Shown: in pieces, positions 1 through 7,691 of the stretch
Position numbering within the stretch: the stretch's first letter is position 1
How the letters are laid out: each line of letters starts with the position of its first letter
From: an uncultured Sulfitobacter sp.
GTDB lineage: Bacteria; Pseudomonadota; Alphaproteobacteria; Rhodobacterales; Rhodobacteraceae
Direction: 5' to 3'
Length of the DNA stretch: 64,000 bases
Assembly (NCBI RefSeq): GCF_947499945.1
Contig: NZ_CANMQD010000001.1
Span: forward strand, 620,001 to 684,000
The notes under the pieces: model-generated
Database searches by the model: none
What the model was told of the DNA's origin: nothing
What the model saw: only the letters and a program-made list of their open reading frames with translations
Made by a program: the position numbers and the translations under genes

Positions 1-119
1 CAAAACCGCGCGCGACGAGATCGGATATCGAGACGTAGAAAATGATCGCAAATATTGCCTTGATTGGCCGCATAAAGACGACTGACCAGCATATCCTGAG
101 GATGTCTGTTGAGACGCAT
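1..119 (-). CDS. GNAT family N-acetyltransferase, N-terminal fragment (runs off left edge)
   Basis: An open frame begins at an ATG preceded by a full AGGAGG ribosome binding site eight bases upstream and runs off the window, giving about 39 residues. It begins MRLNRHPQDMLVSRLYAANQ and continues with a DHFLRLDIRSRRARF segment. That segment resembles the 'xxLRLxxxxRRxRF' stretch at the start of many GNAT acyl-CoA N-acetyltransferases. The assignment rests on this motif only, because the acetyl-CoA binding region lies outside the window. It sits on the same strand as, and downstream of, the two DUF1127 genes and the hairpin RNA, so it may share their transcript. The strong ribosome site makes a real gene likely; the family is inferred. 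Confidence 0.65.
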   Translation of the reverse strand, partial: MRLNRHPQDMLVSRLYAANQGNICDHFLRLDIRSRRARF

Positions 120-144
120 TGCTTGAGCCTCCTGTTTGCCCGAA

Positions 145-270
145 AGTTCGGGCCAGCATCTTCGGGAGGAGGTGAAGATGCTGGCCCTGTGCATTGGCGC
201 TCCCTGTTGGTTTTGTTGCCGCCGCTGCTCGTGCTGGCTTACTCTGGGAGGAGTGAGAACCAGCACTTTT
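145..270 (-). ncRNA. Candidate cuckoo/CcsR-type small RNA with two CUCCUCCC-loop hairpins
   Basis: Read on the minus strand, this gap between a DUF1127 gene and the GNAT gene forms two strong hairpins. The first (266 to 231) pairs GTGCTGG with CCAGCAC and an imperfect inner stem, exposing CACTCCTCCC. The second (187 to 150) is a perfect 14-base-pair stem (GGGCCAGCATCTTC with its complement) with the 10-nt loop ACCTCCTCCC. Two hairpins carrying an anti-Shine-Dalgarno CCUCCUCCC loop, placed downstream of a DUF1127 gene, is the known architecture of the CcsR/'cuckoo' RNAs of Rhodobacter and relatives. There they are processed from the 3' region of the DUF1127 (CcaF1) mRNA and act in oxidative stress and C1 metabolism. 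The structure is seen directly; the family and function are inferred. Confidence 0.75.
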
Positions 271-301
271 CGTGTATTTCTCAGACCGATCGGCCTGTCC
301 T

Positions 302-559
302 TTATTCCTCAGCCATCAGTGTTTCTGCATACTTGGGTATGTCGGAGCGCTGGATGCCGATCTGGGCAAGCTGATGGTCGCTCATGTTCGCGAGAGTGGA
401 CAACATCCGGGCCATTTGAAGGGACTTCAGTGCGGAATGCGCTTTGACACCAATCCGCGCCAGTATCGAAACAAAGCCATGCGCCATCTTTGACAAAGAG
501 GTCGAAGCGGCGGCTGCGTGACGGGTATCCGACCCAATCATATCTGAATTAAAGGCCAT
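302..559 (-). CDS. DUF1127 domain protein (distal of a tandem pair)
   Basis: An 85-residue protein whose C-terminal half (MARMLSTLANMSDHQLAQIG followed by IQRSDIPKYAETL) is the DUF1127 signature: a helix, then 'ls.L.D.qL.diGi.RsdI'. DUF1127 proteins are small, arginine-rich and often induced by stress; in Rhodobacter one of them (CcaF1) binds RNA. I chose the ATG at 559 over one 18 bases upstream because GGAGG lies directly before it. The start lies inside the end of the preceding DUF1127 gene (11-base overlap), so the two are probably translationally coupled. This copy has a longer N-terminus and is less basic than its neighbour. The hairpin RNA follows its stop. Confidence 0.8.
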   Translation of the reverse strand: MAFNSDMIGSDTRHAAAASTSLSKMAHGFVSILARIGVKAHSALKSLQMARMLSTLANMSDHQLAQIGIQRSDIPKYAETLMAEE

Positions 560-773
560 ATGCTGCCTCCAAAGCAAATCTCTTGATGTTGCTGCGCGGA
601 ATGCCCAGATCTCTTAGATCACGATCCGTGAGCGCCGCGAGTTCTGAAAACGTGGCGCGATAGACCTTACGCTTGGCCAGAGACTGTCGGATCTGATCAA
701 GCTTTTGATGAAAGATTGAGCGGCCAGCATCCAAAACGACATCTAGCCCAGAATTTGATCGTGTAACTGCCAT
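549..773 (-). CDS. DUF1127 domain protein (proximal of a tandem pair)
   Basis: A 74-residue basic protein with a complete DUF1127 region: a Lys/Arg-rich amphipathic helix (SLAKRKVYRATFSELAALTD), then RDLRDLGIPRSNIKRFALEAA. A GAGGT ribosome site precedes the ATG. It is the first gene of a probable minus-strand unit comprising two DUF1127 genes, then the two-hairpin RNA, then the GNAT gene. That arrangement is reminiscent of ccaF1 and the CcsR RNAs of Rhodobacter sphaeroides, which are driven by heat-shock sigma factors. I could not pick out a convincing RpoH-type promoter in the 130-base gap toward the divergent lysR. Family assignment is firm; RNA binding is inferred by analogy. Confidence 0.85.
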   Translation of the reverse strand: MAVTRSNSGLDVVLDAGRSIFHQKLDQIRQSLAKRKVYRATFSELAALTDRDLRDLGIPRSNIKRFALEAAYGL

Positions 774-904
774 GTGATTACCTCGTCTATTGCTGCGATG
801 CAGTATTCATGCTGCACTGCAGAGGTACGAGTATTTGGTAGCGCTCACAATTGGGCTATTTGGCAAAGGGCCTGTTCCAGAGTGGCACAGGGAAGTGATG
901 TAAA

Positions 905-1819
905 ATGGATATTTCTGCGCAGATGTTGACCTTTGCGACTGTTGTCGAACGCGGCAGCATTTCGGCTGCGGCACGCAACATCGGACAGACGCCCTCTGCG
1001 GTCAGCAAACAAATTGGTCTGCTTGAGGATCAGGTTCACTACCGTTTGCTTAATCGGACCAGGACGGGCGTGACACCGACACAGGAAGGTCAAGAATTCT
1101 ACGAAAAGTGCAAAGCCATGGCGGAAAAGTTCAGGGAGGCCGAAGCGCTAATCCTGAACTTGGACGGTATCCCGCGTGGGATGCTCAAAATCGCATCAAG
1201 TGTTGCGTTTGGTAAGTCTCAGTTGATCCCAGTTTTGCCTGCATTTCTAGAGGAAAATCCCGACGTTCAAGTCTCATTGGAGCTCACAGATCGTGTTGTC
1301 GATTTGCAGAGCGAAGGCTTTGACGCGACCATATGTTTCGCCGAACAGCGTAAAATTCCTGACGTCATGGTCCGTCGCATTATGCAAAGCCGACGGGTGT
1401 TGTGTGCGTCACCTGCCTATTTGGAGCGGTGCAGAACCCCCCAAAGTTTTGAAGAACTGAGCGAGCATAATTGCCTTAGGATTGCTGGAAATAGCGAGCG
1501 GAACTCTTGGAACAACCCCGAGCCATTCAATGACCAAGTTTTTGAGGCAAAGGGAAGTTTTGAGGGAAACAGTACTGACGTTGTATATCGCGCAGCGCTT
1601 GCCGGGATTGGTATTGCGCGGCTGCCTTGCTACTTGGCAGACCAAAAATTCCAGTCTGGTGAGTTGGTCCATGTCTTGCCGGAATACGCGCCACCAAGTA
1701 CCGACATCGCCATCATGTTTGCCGACAAGCGCAACCTCGTTCCCAAAACACGTGCGTTTATTGATTTCCTCGTGCGTCAGTTCCGGGATGTTCCAGAATA
1801 TAAAATGACGGAGTCTTAA
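905..1819 (+). CDS. LysR-family transcriptional regulator
   Basis: A 304-residue protein of normal LysR length. Residues 1-60 form the winged helix-turn-helix ([19 protein letters not shown], then [11 protein letters not shown] and [20 protein letters not shown]). Residues from about 90 to 290 form the periplasmic-binding-protein-like effector domain ([30 protein letters not shown]). The sequence is of the CrgA/DsdC-like type common in alphaproteobacteria. It is divergent from the DUF1127 genes and sits 37 bases before a carboxymuconolactone-decarboxylase-like gene on the same strand, which is its likeliest target. The effector cannot be told from sequence. Confidence 0.9.
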   Translation: MDISAQMLTFATVVERGSISAAARNIGQTPSAVSKQIGLLEDQVHYRLLNRTRTGVTPTQEGQEFYEKCKAMAEKFREAEALILNLDGIPRGMLKIASSVAFGKSQLIPVLPAFLEENPDVQVSLELTDRVVDLQSEGFDATICFAEQRKIPDVMVRRIMQSRRVLCASPAYLERCRTPQSFEELSEHNCLRIAGNSERNSWNNPEPFNDQVFEAKGSFEGNSTDVVYRAALAGIGIARLPCYLADQKFQSGELVHVLPEYAPPSTDIAIMFADKRNLVPKTRAFIDFLVRQFRDVPEYKMTES

Positions 1820-1856
1820 TCGCTGGCAAATGGAAACTCTCAAAACAGGAAACCCT

Positions 1857-2243
1857 ATGACAAAGAATACAACACAAACAGGCAGAGACCTTTCCGAACG
1901 TTTGAACCCAGGGATGGAGGATGCGCTCAATGCGCGCTATGGCCACTTGCTGCCCGGTATGGCCGAGGGGGTCGTCGACTTTGCATATGGTCGCCAGTAT
2001 GCTCGGCCTGGGTTGCCCCTGCGTGACCGGTATCTGGCAACCATCGCTGCTTTGACTGCATTGGGTGGGCACACAAGACCGCAGTTGATGGTTAATATTG
2101 CGGGTGGTCGCAAAGCCGGATTATCACAGGAAGAAATCGCAGAAGTTATCTGGCAGATGGCGCTCTATGGCGGCTTCCCATCAGCGATCAACGCACTGAA
2201 CGCGGCGCTGGAAGTTTTTGAAGCAGAGAATGATGAGACCTGA
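1857..2243 (+). CDS. Carboxymuconolactone decarboxylase family protein
   Basis: A 128-residue alpha-helical protein of the CMD/AhpD superfamily. It has the pattern '[20 protein letters not shown]' near residue 55 and '[20 protein letters not shown]' near residue 88. It contains no cysteine, so it cannot act as an AhpD-type peroxidase partner with a CxxC site. It matches the cysteine-free gamma-CMD branch often annotated only by family. I prefer the ATG at 1857 (AGGAAA four bases upstream) to one 27 bases earlier. It follows lysR closely and is probably co-transcribed with it. The substrate is unknown. Confidence 0.85.
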   Translation: MTKNTTQTGRDLSERLNPGMEDALNARYGHLLPGMAEGVVDFAYGRQYARPGLPLRDRYLATIAALTALGGHTRPQLMVNIAGGRKAGLSQEEIAEVIWQMALYGGFPSAINALNAALEVFEAENDET

Positions 2244-2317
2244 GAAGAAAATCTGGGTTAATAATGCCGGTTTTTTTTTGAGCAAAGCTGATTGTCAGGA
2301 AATGTGAAAATATCAAC

Positions 2318-2380
2318 ATAAGAATTGCCGTACTTGCCGATATTCACGAGAACTCGTTTGCTTTGGAGGCAGTCCTTTAA
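2318..2380 (+). pseudogene. Remnant of a YfcE-type metallophosphoesterase N-terminus
   Basis: The frame reads IRIAVLADIHENSFALEAVL then TAA. This matches the start of calcineurin-like metallophosphoesterases (typically 'MRIAVLSDIHGNSxALEAVL'), including the D-x-H metal-binding motif. The expected ATG is ATA here, the glycine after DIH is Glu, and the frame stops after 20 codons. The next codons (KDCA) would continue the family pattern if the TAA were removed. The rest is lost at the convergent end of cysG. I read it as a decayed gene fragment; the protein motif is seen directly, the decay is inferred. Confidence 0.6.
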
Positions 2381-2405
2381 AAAGACTGCGCGCTTCGACC
2401 AATCT

Positions 2406-3854
2406 TTAAGCAGAGGTACGCTCGTCAAATAGAGAGTGTAACGAAACAGAGGTTTCATACGGCTCCGAAATTTCCGGCATTGAAACCTGCTGGTTATGCC
2501 CTTCTTTCCTGCGCCATTTTAGAATGATCGTGGCCGTGTTTTTGATCCCGTGGTGTGCAAGAGTTGCCGACAAAGATTGGATTTCGCATGTCGCGATTAC
2601 CTGTGCTTCAGATTGTGCATTTGCGACAATCGTAACACAGATATCAGCCGCTCCGGGTTTCGCAGACAAATGCGCGCTGACATTCTCCGCCGCACCCACC
2701 GCCATATACAGAGCGATACAGCTGCCCGGGGACAGATCCTTAACCGCATCAGTTACGCCGTATCCACCGGAAAGATGACCCGTGGTCAGGATCAGGGTGT
2801 CGATCGCATCGCGTTCAGTCAACGTCTGTGAAGCAGCCGCTGCGGCACCGCAGGCCGCTGTCACACCCGGCACTATCTCAAAGGGTATGGCGGCGTCACG
2901 CAGTGCCTCCATTTCCTCTAAGCTGCGGGCAAAAATCGCAGGATCACCAGATTTCAAACGAACGACACGCGCACCATTCTTTGCCGCCGCAACCATTGTC
3001 TGAGTAATTTTTTCCTGCGGCCAACTGTGGCATCCGGGTCGTTTGCCAACATAAACGCGCATTGCATCCCTACGGGCAAGTTCCAGAATTTCAGGATCAA
3101 CCAACCTGTCATAATAGATGACATCCGCTTCCTGAAGTCGTTGCACACCGCGCAGGGTGATCAGGTCTTTCGCGCCAGGGCCCGCACCGACCAATGCGAC
3201 ACTGCCCCCCGTATCGTGACCAAAATCGCCGGTTTCAATCGCCTGTTTGATCATCTGGGCGGCTTCTCTTGCGGCACCGCGTGCATGGCTGCGGCGCGGC
3301 GCATCCCCAAACACCCAACGCCACAGATCACGCCGCAATCGCGGGCTAAGGCGTGCCGCAGCACTGGCGCGCAAACGCCCTGCCAGCGCTGCCAAATCAC
3401 CCAGGTTTGGCTCCAACATTTGCTCAACTTGGGTCTTGATCTGGCGCGCCAGAACTGGGGCAGTGCCTTCGGTGCCGATGGCGACAACCACCGGATCACG
3501 GTCCACAATCGAGGGTGTGATGACATCGCACAGGCTCGGCTGGTCGACCACATTCACAGTGGCTCCAGCGGCTTTGGCCACAGCGTAAATTGCGCTGTCC
3601 GCACCGGGGCATCCCGTCGCAATGAAAACCAGCGTTGTGTCGGCAAAATCGCGTGTCCGTATCTCACCACCCTGCTGCGTGATGCGGCCTAAGGCCGCCA
3701 ATCCCGCAAGCTCGTCGTCAAGAACATCACTGATCACGACGATATGCGCGTCCGTTTTGAGCATCAGGCGGGTTTTCTGCGCCGCTTGCTCACCTCCGCC
3801 GACAATCACGACCTTCCGGTCGGTCATTTGAAAGAACATGGGAAACGTCTTCAT
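2406..3854 (-). CDS. cysG: Siroheme synthase (trifunctional CysG)
   Basis: A 482-residue fusion that makes siroheme from uroporphyrinogen III. Residues 1-110 are the precorrin-2 dehydrogenase/ferrochelatase Rossmann domain (KVVIVGGGEQAAQKTRLML). The dimerisation region follows, and from about 220 the SUMT methyltransferase domain (LVGAGPGAKDLITLRG; VYVGKRPGCHSWPQEKI; VVRLKSGDPAIFARSLEE; EIVPGVTAACGAAA). The length is near the family norm, with a non-conserved tail of about 30 residues. The ATG overlaps the TGA of the TrpD2-like gene (ATGA), so translation is probably coupled. Siroheme is the cofactor of NirB in the same operon. The frame is open about 53 codons further upstream, but that part lies inside the neighbouring gene. 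Confidence 0.95.
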   Translation of the reverse strand: MKTFPMFFQMTDRKVVIVGGGEQAAQKTRLMLKTDAHIVVISDVLDDELAGLAALGRITQQGGEIRTRDFADTTLVFIATGCPGADSAIYAVAKAAGATVNVVDQPSLCDVITPSIVDRDPVVVAIGTEGTAPVLARQIKTQVEQMLEPNLGDLAALAGRLRASAAARLSPRLRRDLWRWVFGDAPRRSHARGAAREAAQMIKQAIETGDFGHDTGGSVALVGAGPGAKDLITLRGVQRLQEADVIYYDRLVDPEILELARRDAMRVYVGKRPGCHSWPQEKITQTMVAAAKNGARVVRLKSGDPAIFARSLEEMEALRDAAIPFEIVPGVTAACGAAAAASQTLTERDAIDTLILTTGHLSGGYGVTDAVKDLSPGSCIALYMAVGAAENVSAHLSAKPGAADICVTIVANAQSEAQVIATCEIQSLSATLAHHGIKNTATIILKWRRKEGHNQQVSMPEISEPYETSVSLHSLFDERTSA

Positions 3855-4786
3855 GCAGGGAGTCCTTCGTATGCGTCGCGATTGGCCCACAGGTCTTGTG
3901 CTTTGACCTCGGCCTGCGCAATTGTTGTGGTTGGATCGACAGTCCAAAGGGCGAGTGCTGCCGTCCCGGTAACTGTCGCTTGGGCGAAAGCGTCGCGCGT
4001 TTGACCCTGCCAAAGCTTGTGGGCGTCAACGGCTGCATCAATTTCATGCAGGCGGCGGGTTTCAGAAAGCATCGCAGGCGCTGTCTGTTGGATATGCGCA
4101 CCTGCGCGTAGCCCGAAACAGACGGTGTCTTTGGACGGATGCCGCTCAAACTCGCCGCCACCACCTTTGATAATGCTCAGGGTTTGTTGCCCCAAAATTT
4201 CCGCAGCTTGAGCCTGCAAGCTGCGATAGGACGGATGGAAAACGCCTTGAACGGTGGCATTGGCACGCGCGGGGTTCCACATGCGCAGAACCGTGTTGAT
4301 ACAAGACCGCAGACCAAGATCAGCGCGCAGATCAAGGAGATGAAACGCCTCGGGACACAGCGTAGCAAGCGGATCGTACCAGACCAGCGGCCCCAATAGC
4401 GCACGGATATCTTCGACCCTAAGCGTCGCGTTTTGATACGCGTTATGCCCATGCATCGAGATGCGGACCCCCGCTTGCGCCACCAGCCGTGCTGCCAGCA
4501 AATAAAGCGGCGCACCACGACTGCGTCCCGCAGCATAGCTTGGCCAATCCAGATCGGCGGCAGGGAGTACTCCGGACACATGCCCCCGCAATGCAGCCGT
4601 AAAACCAGCTATCTCTTGTGCCTCTTCGCCGCGCAATCTAAGCACCATCAGCAGCCCTCCGACGGCCTCGGGTGCGGCGCGACCTTCCAGTATTTCGGTC
4701 ATCGCCTCTTGGGCCTCGGTAAATGTGAGGGCGCGGGCGCGGCCCTTGCCTTGGGCTACAATCCGGACAAAGGGGGCAAGCGTCAT
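3851..4786 (-). CDS. TrpD2/YbiB-like glycosyltransferase-family protein in the nitrate operon
   Basis: A 311-residue protein with the anthranilate phosphoribosyltransferase fold. The N-terminal helical domain (ALTFTEAQEAMTEILEGRA, GGLLMVLRLRGEEAQEIAGF) is that of glycosyl transferase family 3. The central part (RSRGAPLYLLAARLVAQAG; HGHNAYQ) replaces the PRPP and anthranilate sites of true TrpD with divergent residues. The closest described proteins are TrpD2 (E. coli YbiB), which bind nucleic acid rather than making tryptophan. It lies between nasA and cysG with ATGA overlaps on both sides, so it is an integral operon member. Its role there is unknown; a link to cofactor or nucleotide supply would be speculation. 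Confidence 0.8.
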   Translation of the reverse strand: MTLAPFVRIVAQGKGRARALTFTEAQEAMTEILEGRAAPEAVGGLLMVLRLRGEEAQEIAGFTAALRGHVSGVLPAADLDWPSYAAGRSRGAPLYLLAARLVAQAGVRISMHGHNAYQNATLRVEDIRALLGPLVWYDPLATLCPEAFHLLDLRADLGLRSCINTVLRMWNPARANATVQGVFHPSYRSLQAQAAEILGQQTLSIIKGGGGEFERHPSKDTVCFGLRAGAHIQQTAPAMLSETRRLHEIDAAVDAHKLWQGQTRDAFAQATVTGTAALALWTVDPTTTIAQAEVKAQDLWANRDAYEGLPA

Positions 4787-7359
4787 TCGGCGGCCACCGG
4801 CATAAGGTTCTGCGCAACAAGGCGTGCCAGTTCTGGCTTGCACGACCCGCAATTCGTCCCTGCACTCGTCATCTCTCCAAGGGCCTGAACAGACTGCGCG
4901 CCTTCACCAACCGCCCTCAGTAAGGTGTTCTCCCCGACATTGAAGCAAGCGCAGACCACGATACCCGGATCGGGCTGGTCTTGTCCCATTCTCCCTGCAA
5001 GCGCGTGAAGCGATGCTGTAGGGGTGCCAACAGATGAGACCGCAGCCGCGCGCGACAAGATCACAGGCGCGCGCGCCGCAAAGAAGACCGCCTGCACCAG
5101 ATCATTTTCATGCAGGACAACACGAATGGTGCCATTTGTGTTGTCCTCGTAGATCGACGCCATCGCTTCGGGCAATCCTGCAAAACGGCGGGCTTCAACT
5201 ATCCAATCCTCAGGCGTCTGTGTATTGGCCAATTCCATCTGCCAGCCAGTGCGGGTGCGCGCGATTGCTGCATAGGACGTATCTGCGACGGGTCGGTTCG
5301 TGCAGGCCAAAAAACCGTACCATTTGGCCGTGTACAGATTTATGGAAACGCTGCCACTTTTTAACGCTGGCTGGCCAGAATAGGGGTCTGTAAGGGGGGC
5401 AATCACGCTGTTGATCGTTGCATTCCGCGCAGTCTGGCGGGTCCAGTGCATGGGGGCAAAAAGCTGGCCCTTTGTAACACGGTCCGTAACCACCGCCCGC
5501 AATACCGTATTGCCAAACGCGTTTTTCACTTCAATCAGATCACCATGAGATGCGGCTATGTCTGCCGCATCATCGTGGTGTATTTCCAGATAGGGCTCTG
5601 CCAAATGCGCGCCCAGCTTTGGTGACTTCCCCGTACGCGTCATCGTATGCCATTGATCGCGGTTACGGCCCGTGTTCAAGGTCAATCCGGCGCGGCGCGG
5701 TATTGGGGCATTTACTGGTAGCATCCGCGCTTTTCCATCAGCGTGGTAGAACTGCCCTTCAGCAAAGAACCGCATGTCATTGCGCGGCCATTGTGTTGGA
5801 AGCAGATTGGCATAATCCGCATCGGCAAATATGCTCAGGTCGAGATCACGTCCAAAGGTTCGTGCGGATGCGTCCAATGCGATATATTCTGCAAATATTT
5901 CCGAAGGTGATGTATAGTCAAAAGCACCCCCAAATCCCATCCGCGTAGCCACGTCGCTGATAATACGCCAATCAGGACGGGCTCCGGCAAGTGCGGGCAA
6001 AAATGCACGCTGGCGCGAGATCCGGCGCTCGGAGTTGGTGACTGTGCCGTCCTTTTCGCCCCAACCAGCCGCGGGCAGCAGCACATCGGCCAAATCGCCT
6101 GTATCCGTGCGCGCCATAATATCGGAGACGGCAACAAAGGGCACGTTCTTGATAGCCTGCGCAACGCCGTCCGCGTCTGGCATGGAGACCGCGGGGTTGG
6201 TGGACATGACCCACAGCGCTTTGATCTTGCCCGCAGCACAAGCGTCGAACAGATCAACTGCCTTAAGACCTGCTGACGTGCAAATGGTCGGACTGTTCCA
6301 GAAGTTCTGCACCGTTCCACGGTGGTCCGCGTTCTCGATATCCAGATGATTGGCGAGCATATTGGCAAGGCCGCCAACCTCGCGACCGCCCATGGCGTTT
6401 GGCTGTCCAGTGACCGAAAACGGACCAGCGCCAGCCTTACCGATGCGTCCCGTGGCCAAATGACAATTCAGGATCGCACCAACCTTATCGGTGCCACATG
6501 CAGATTGGTTTACCCCTTGCGAATAGACAGTGACGACCTTTGTCGTCCGCGCCCAAATCTGGTAGAACTGCGCAAGCGCTTCGGCTTCGACACCGCTCTC
6601 CAGCGGATCACTGGCGCGCGCCGCGTCCAAGGCCGCCCTACAGCCGCCCACATGCGCAGTGACATACTCCATATCTAGGTGATCGTGATCTGCAAGATAT
6701 GCCAGAAGCCCGTTGAACAGAGCGACATCACCGTCAGAGACCACGCGCAGATGCATATCCGCCAAATCACAGGTCGCCGTTCTGCGCGGGTCAATGTTCA
6801 CGACACGCATATTTGGCCGCGCCTGCCTGGCCGCCGCGATGCGCTGGTACAGCACAGGATGACACCACGCGAGGTTAGAGCCGACCAGCACAATAAGGTC
6901 CGCCTCGTCCAGATCAGCATAGGTGCCCGGCACAGTATCGGTGCCAAACGCGCGTTTGTGGCCCGCCACAGATGACGCCATGCACAGCCGTGAATTGGTG
7001 TCGATGTTGGCTGATCCGATAAAACCCTTCATCAGCTTGTTGGCGACATAGTAGTCCTCTGTCAGCAGTTGCCCCGAGACATAGAAGGCAACGCTATTAG
7101 GGCCATGCTCGCGGACCGCCTCGCTGAATTTCCCAGCGACCAGATCAAGGGCGCTGTCCCACGTGGCCTGCTTGCCTGCGATCTGCGGATGCAATAGCCG
7201 CCCCTCCAGATCAATCGTCTCTCCCAATGCCGACCCTTTAGAACACAGCCGCCCAAAGTTGGCTGGATGGTCAGGGTCGCCCTTGATCGTCCCATCCGCC
7301 CCCGCCAAAACGCCACAGCCGACACCGCAATAGGGGCATGTTGTTCGCGTCAGGCTCAT
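4783..7359 (-). CDS. nasA: Assimilatory nitrate reductase catalytic subunit
   Basis: An 858-residue cytoplasmic molybdopterin oxidoreductase reducing nitrate to nitrite. Its N-terminal 4Fe-4S motif is CPYCGVGC with a later CSKG. Next come the Mo-bis-MGD domains (AFYVSGQLLTEDYYVANKLM; NIDTNSRLCMASSV; VVTVYSQGVNQSACGTDKVG) and the dinucleotide-binding C-terminal barrel (TGRNRDQWHTMTRTGKSPKL). It ends in a BFD-like [2Fe-2S] domain (VVCACFNVGENTLL; GTNCGSCKPELARLV), the usual arrangement in alphaproteobacterial NasA, which takes electrons from a separate donor. The start overlaps the nirD stop by four bases. The position after nirBD and before the cysG branch fits nitrate assimilation rather than respiration, and there is no Tat signal. 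Confidence 0.95.
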   Translation of the reverse strand: MSLTRTTCPYCGVGCGVLAGADGTIKGDPDHPANFGRLCSKGSALGETIDLEGRLLHPQIAGKQATWDSALDLVAGKFSEAVREHGPNSVAFYVSGQLLTEDYYVANKLMKGFIGSANIDTNSRLCMASSVAGHKRAFGTDTVPGTYADLDEADLIVLVGSNLAWCHPVLYQRIAAARQARPNMRVVNIDPRRTATCDLADMHLRVVSDGDVALFNGLLAYLADHDHLDMEYVTAHVGGCRAALDAARASDPLESGVEAEALAQFYQIWARTTKVVTVYSQGVNQSACGTDKVGAILNCHLATGRIGKAGAGPFSVTGQPNAMGGREVGGLANMLANHLDIENADHRGTVQNFWNSPTICTSAGLKAVDLFDACAAGKIKALWVMSTNPAVSMPDADGVAQAIKNVPFVAVSDIMARTDTGDLADVLLPAAGWGEKDGTVTNSERRISRQRAFLPALAGARPDWRIISDVATRMGFGGAFDYTSPSEIFAEYIALDASARTFGRDLDLSIFADADYANLLPTQWPRNDMRFFAEGQFYHADGKARMLPVNAPIPRRAGLTLNTGRNRDQWHTMTRTGKSPKLGAHLAEPYLEIHHDDAADIAASHGDLIEVKNAFGNTVLRAVVTDRVTKGQLFAPMHWTRQTARNATINSVIAPLTDPYSGQPALKSGSVSINLYTAKWYGFLACTNRPVADTSYAAIARTRTGWQMELANTQTPEDWIVEARRFAGLPEAMASIYEDNTNGTIRVVLHENDLVQAVFFAARAPVILSRAAAVSSVGTPTASLHALAGRMGQDQPDPGIVVCACFNVGENTLLRAVGEGAQSVQALGEMTSAGTNCGSCKPELARLVAQNLMPVAAE

Positions 7360-7691
7360 GCGACGATACGTTGGTTCAAAGTGGCTTTATCCAGCAAGAT
7401 ACGCCCGTTCTCCACCTTTGCAGGGTAGGTATCAACGCGCCCGATATCCGCCCCCCGTGCCTGTCCAGTCTCAAGTGAAAACACCCAGTTGTGCAGCGGG
7501 CAGGTTACAGAAGCGCCATGCACAATGCCCTCTGACAGAGGACCACCCATATGCGGGCAGCTGTTGTTGAGCGCATAAACCTCATCTTCGGCGGTTCGGA
7601 ATACGGCGACACAGCCACCGGGCGTTTTTACTACCCGTGACCCGCGTTGTGGCACGTCGTCCAAGGCTGCGATGTCCATCCAATCACTCAT
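7356..7691 (-). CDS. nirD: Nitrite reductase small subunit
   Basis: A 111-residue Rieske-like protein of the NirD family, the small subunit of NAD(P)H-dependent assimilatory nitrite reductase. The region ALNNSCPHMGGPLSEGIV followed by SVTCPLHNWVF keeps the Rieske ligand pattern C-x-H and C-x2-H (CPH, CPLH). Many NirD proteins lose these residues, so this one may hold a real 2Fe-2S cluster. The ATG overlaps the nirB stop (ATGA) and its own stop overlaps the nasA start, which fits tight coupling. An upstream in-frame extension into nirB is ignored because the MSDWMDIAALDDVP start matches family length. Confidence 0.93.
   Translation of the reverse strand: MSDWMDIAALDDVPQRGSRVVKTPGGCVAVFRTAEDEVYALNNSCPHMGGPLSEGIVHGASVTCPLHNWVFSLETGQARGADIGRVDTYPAKVENGRILLDKATLNQRIVA

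Noticed and set aside
42..493. Three overlapping plus-strand frames at the left edge
   Set aside because: They run across the hairpin RNA and the DUF1127 gene on the other strand; no ribosome site or known motif.
3855..4013. 53-codon upstream extension of cysG
   Set aside because: Lies inside the TrpD2-like gene and has no conserved residues; the ATGA overlap gives the proper start.
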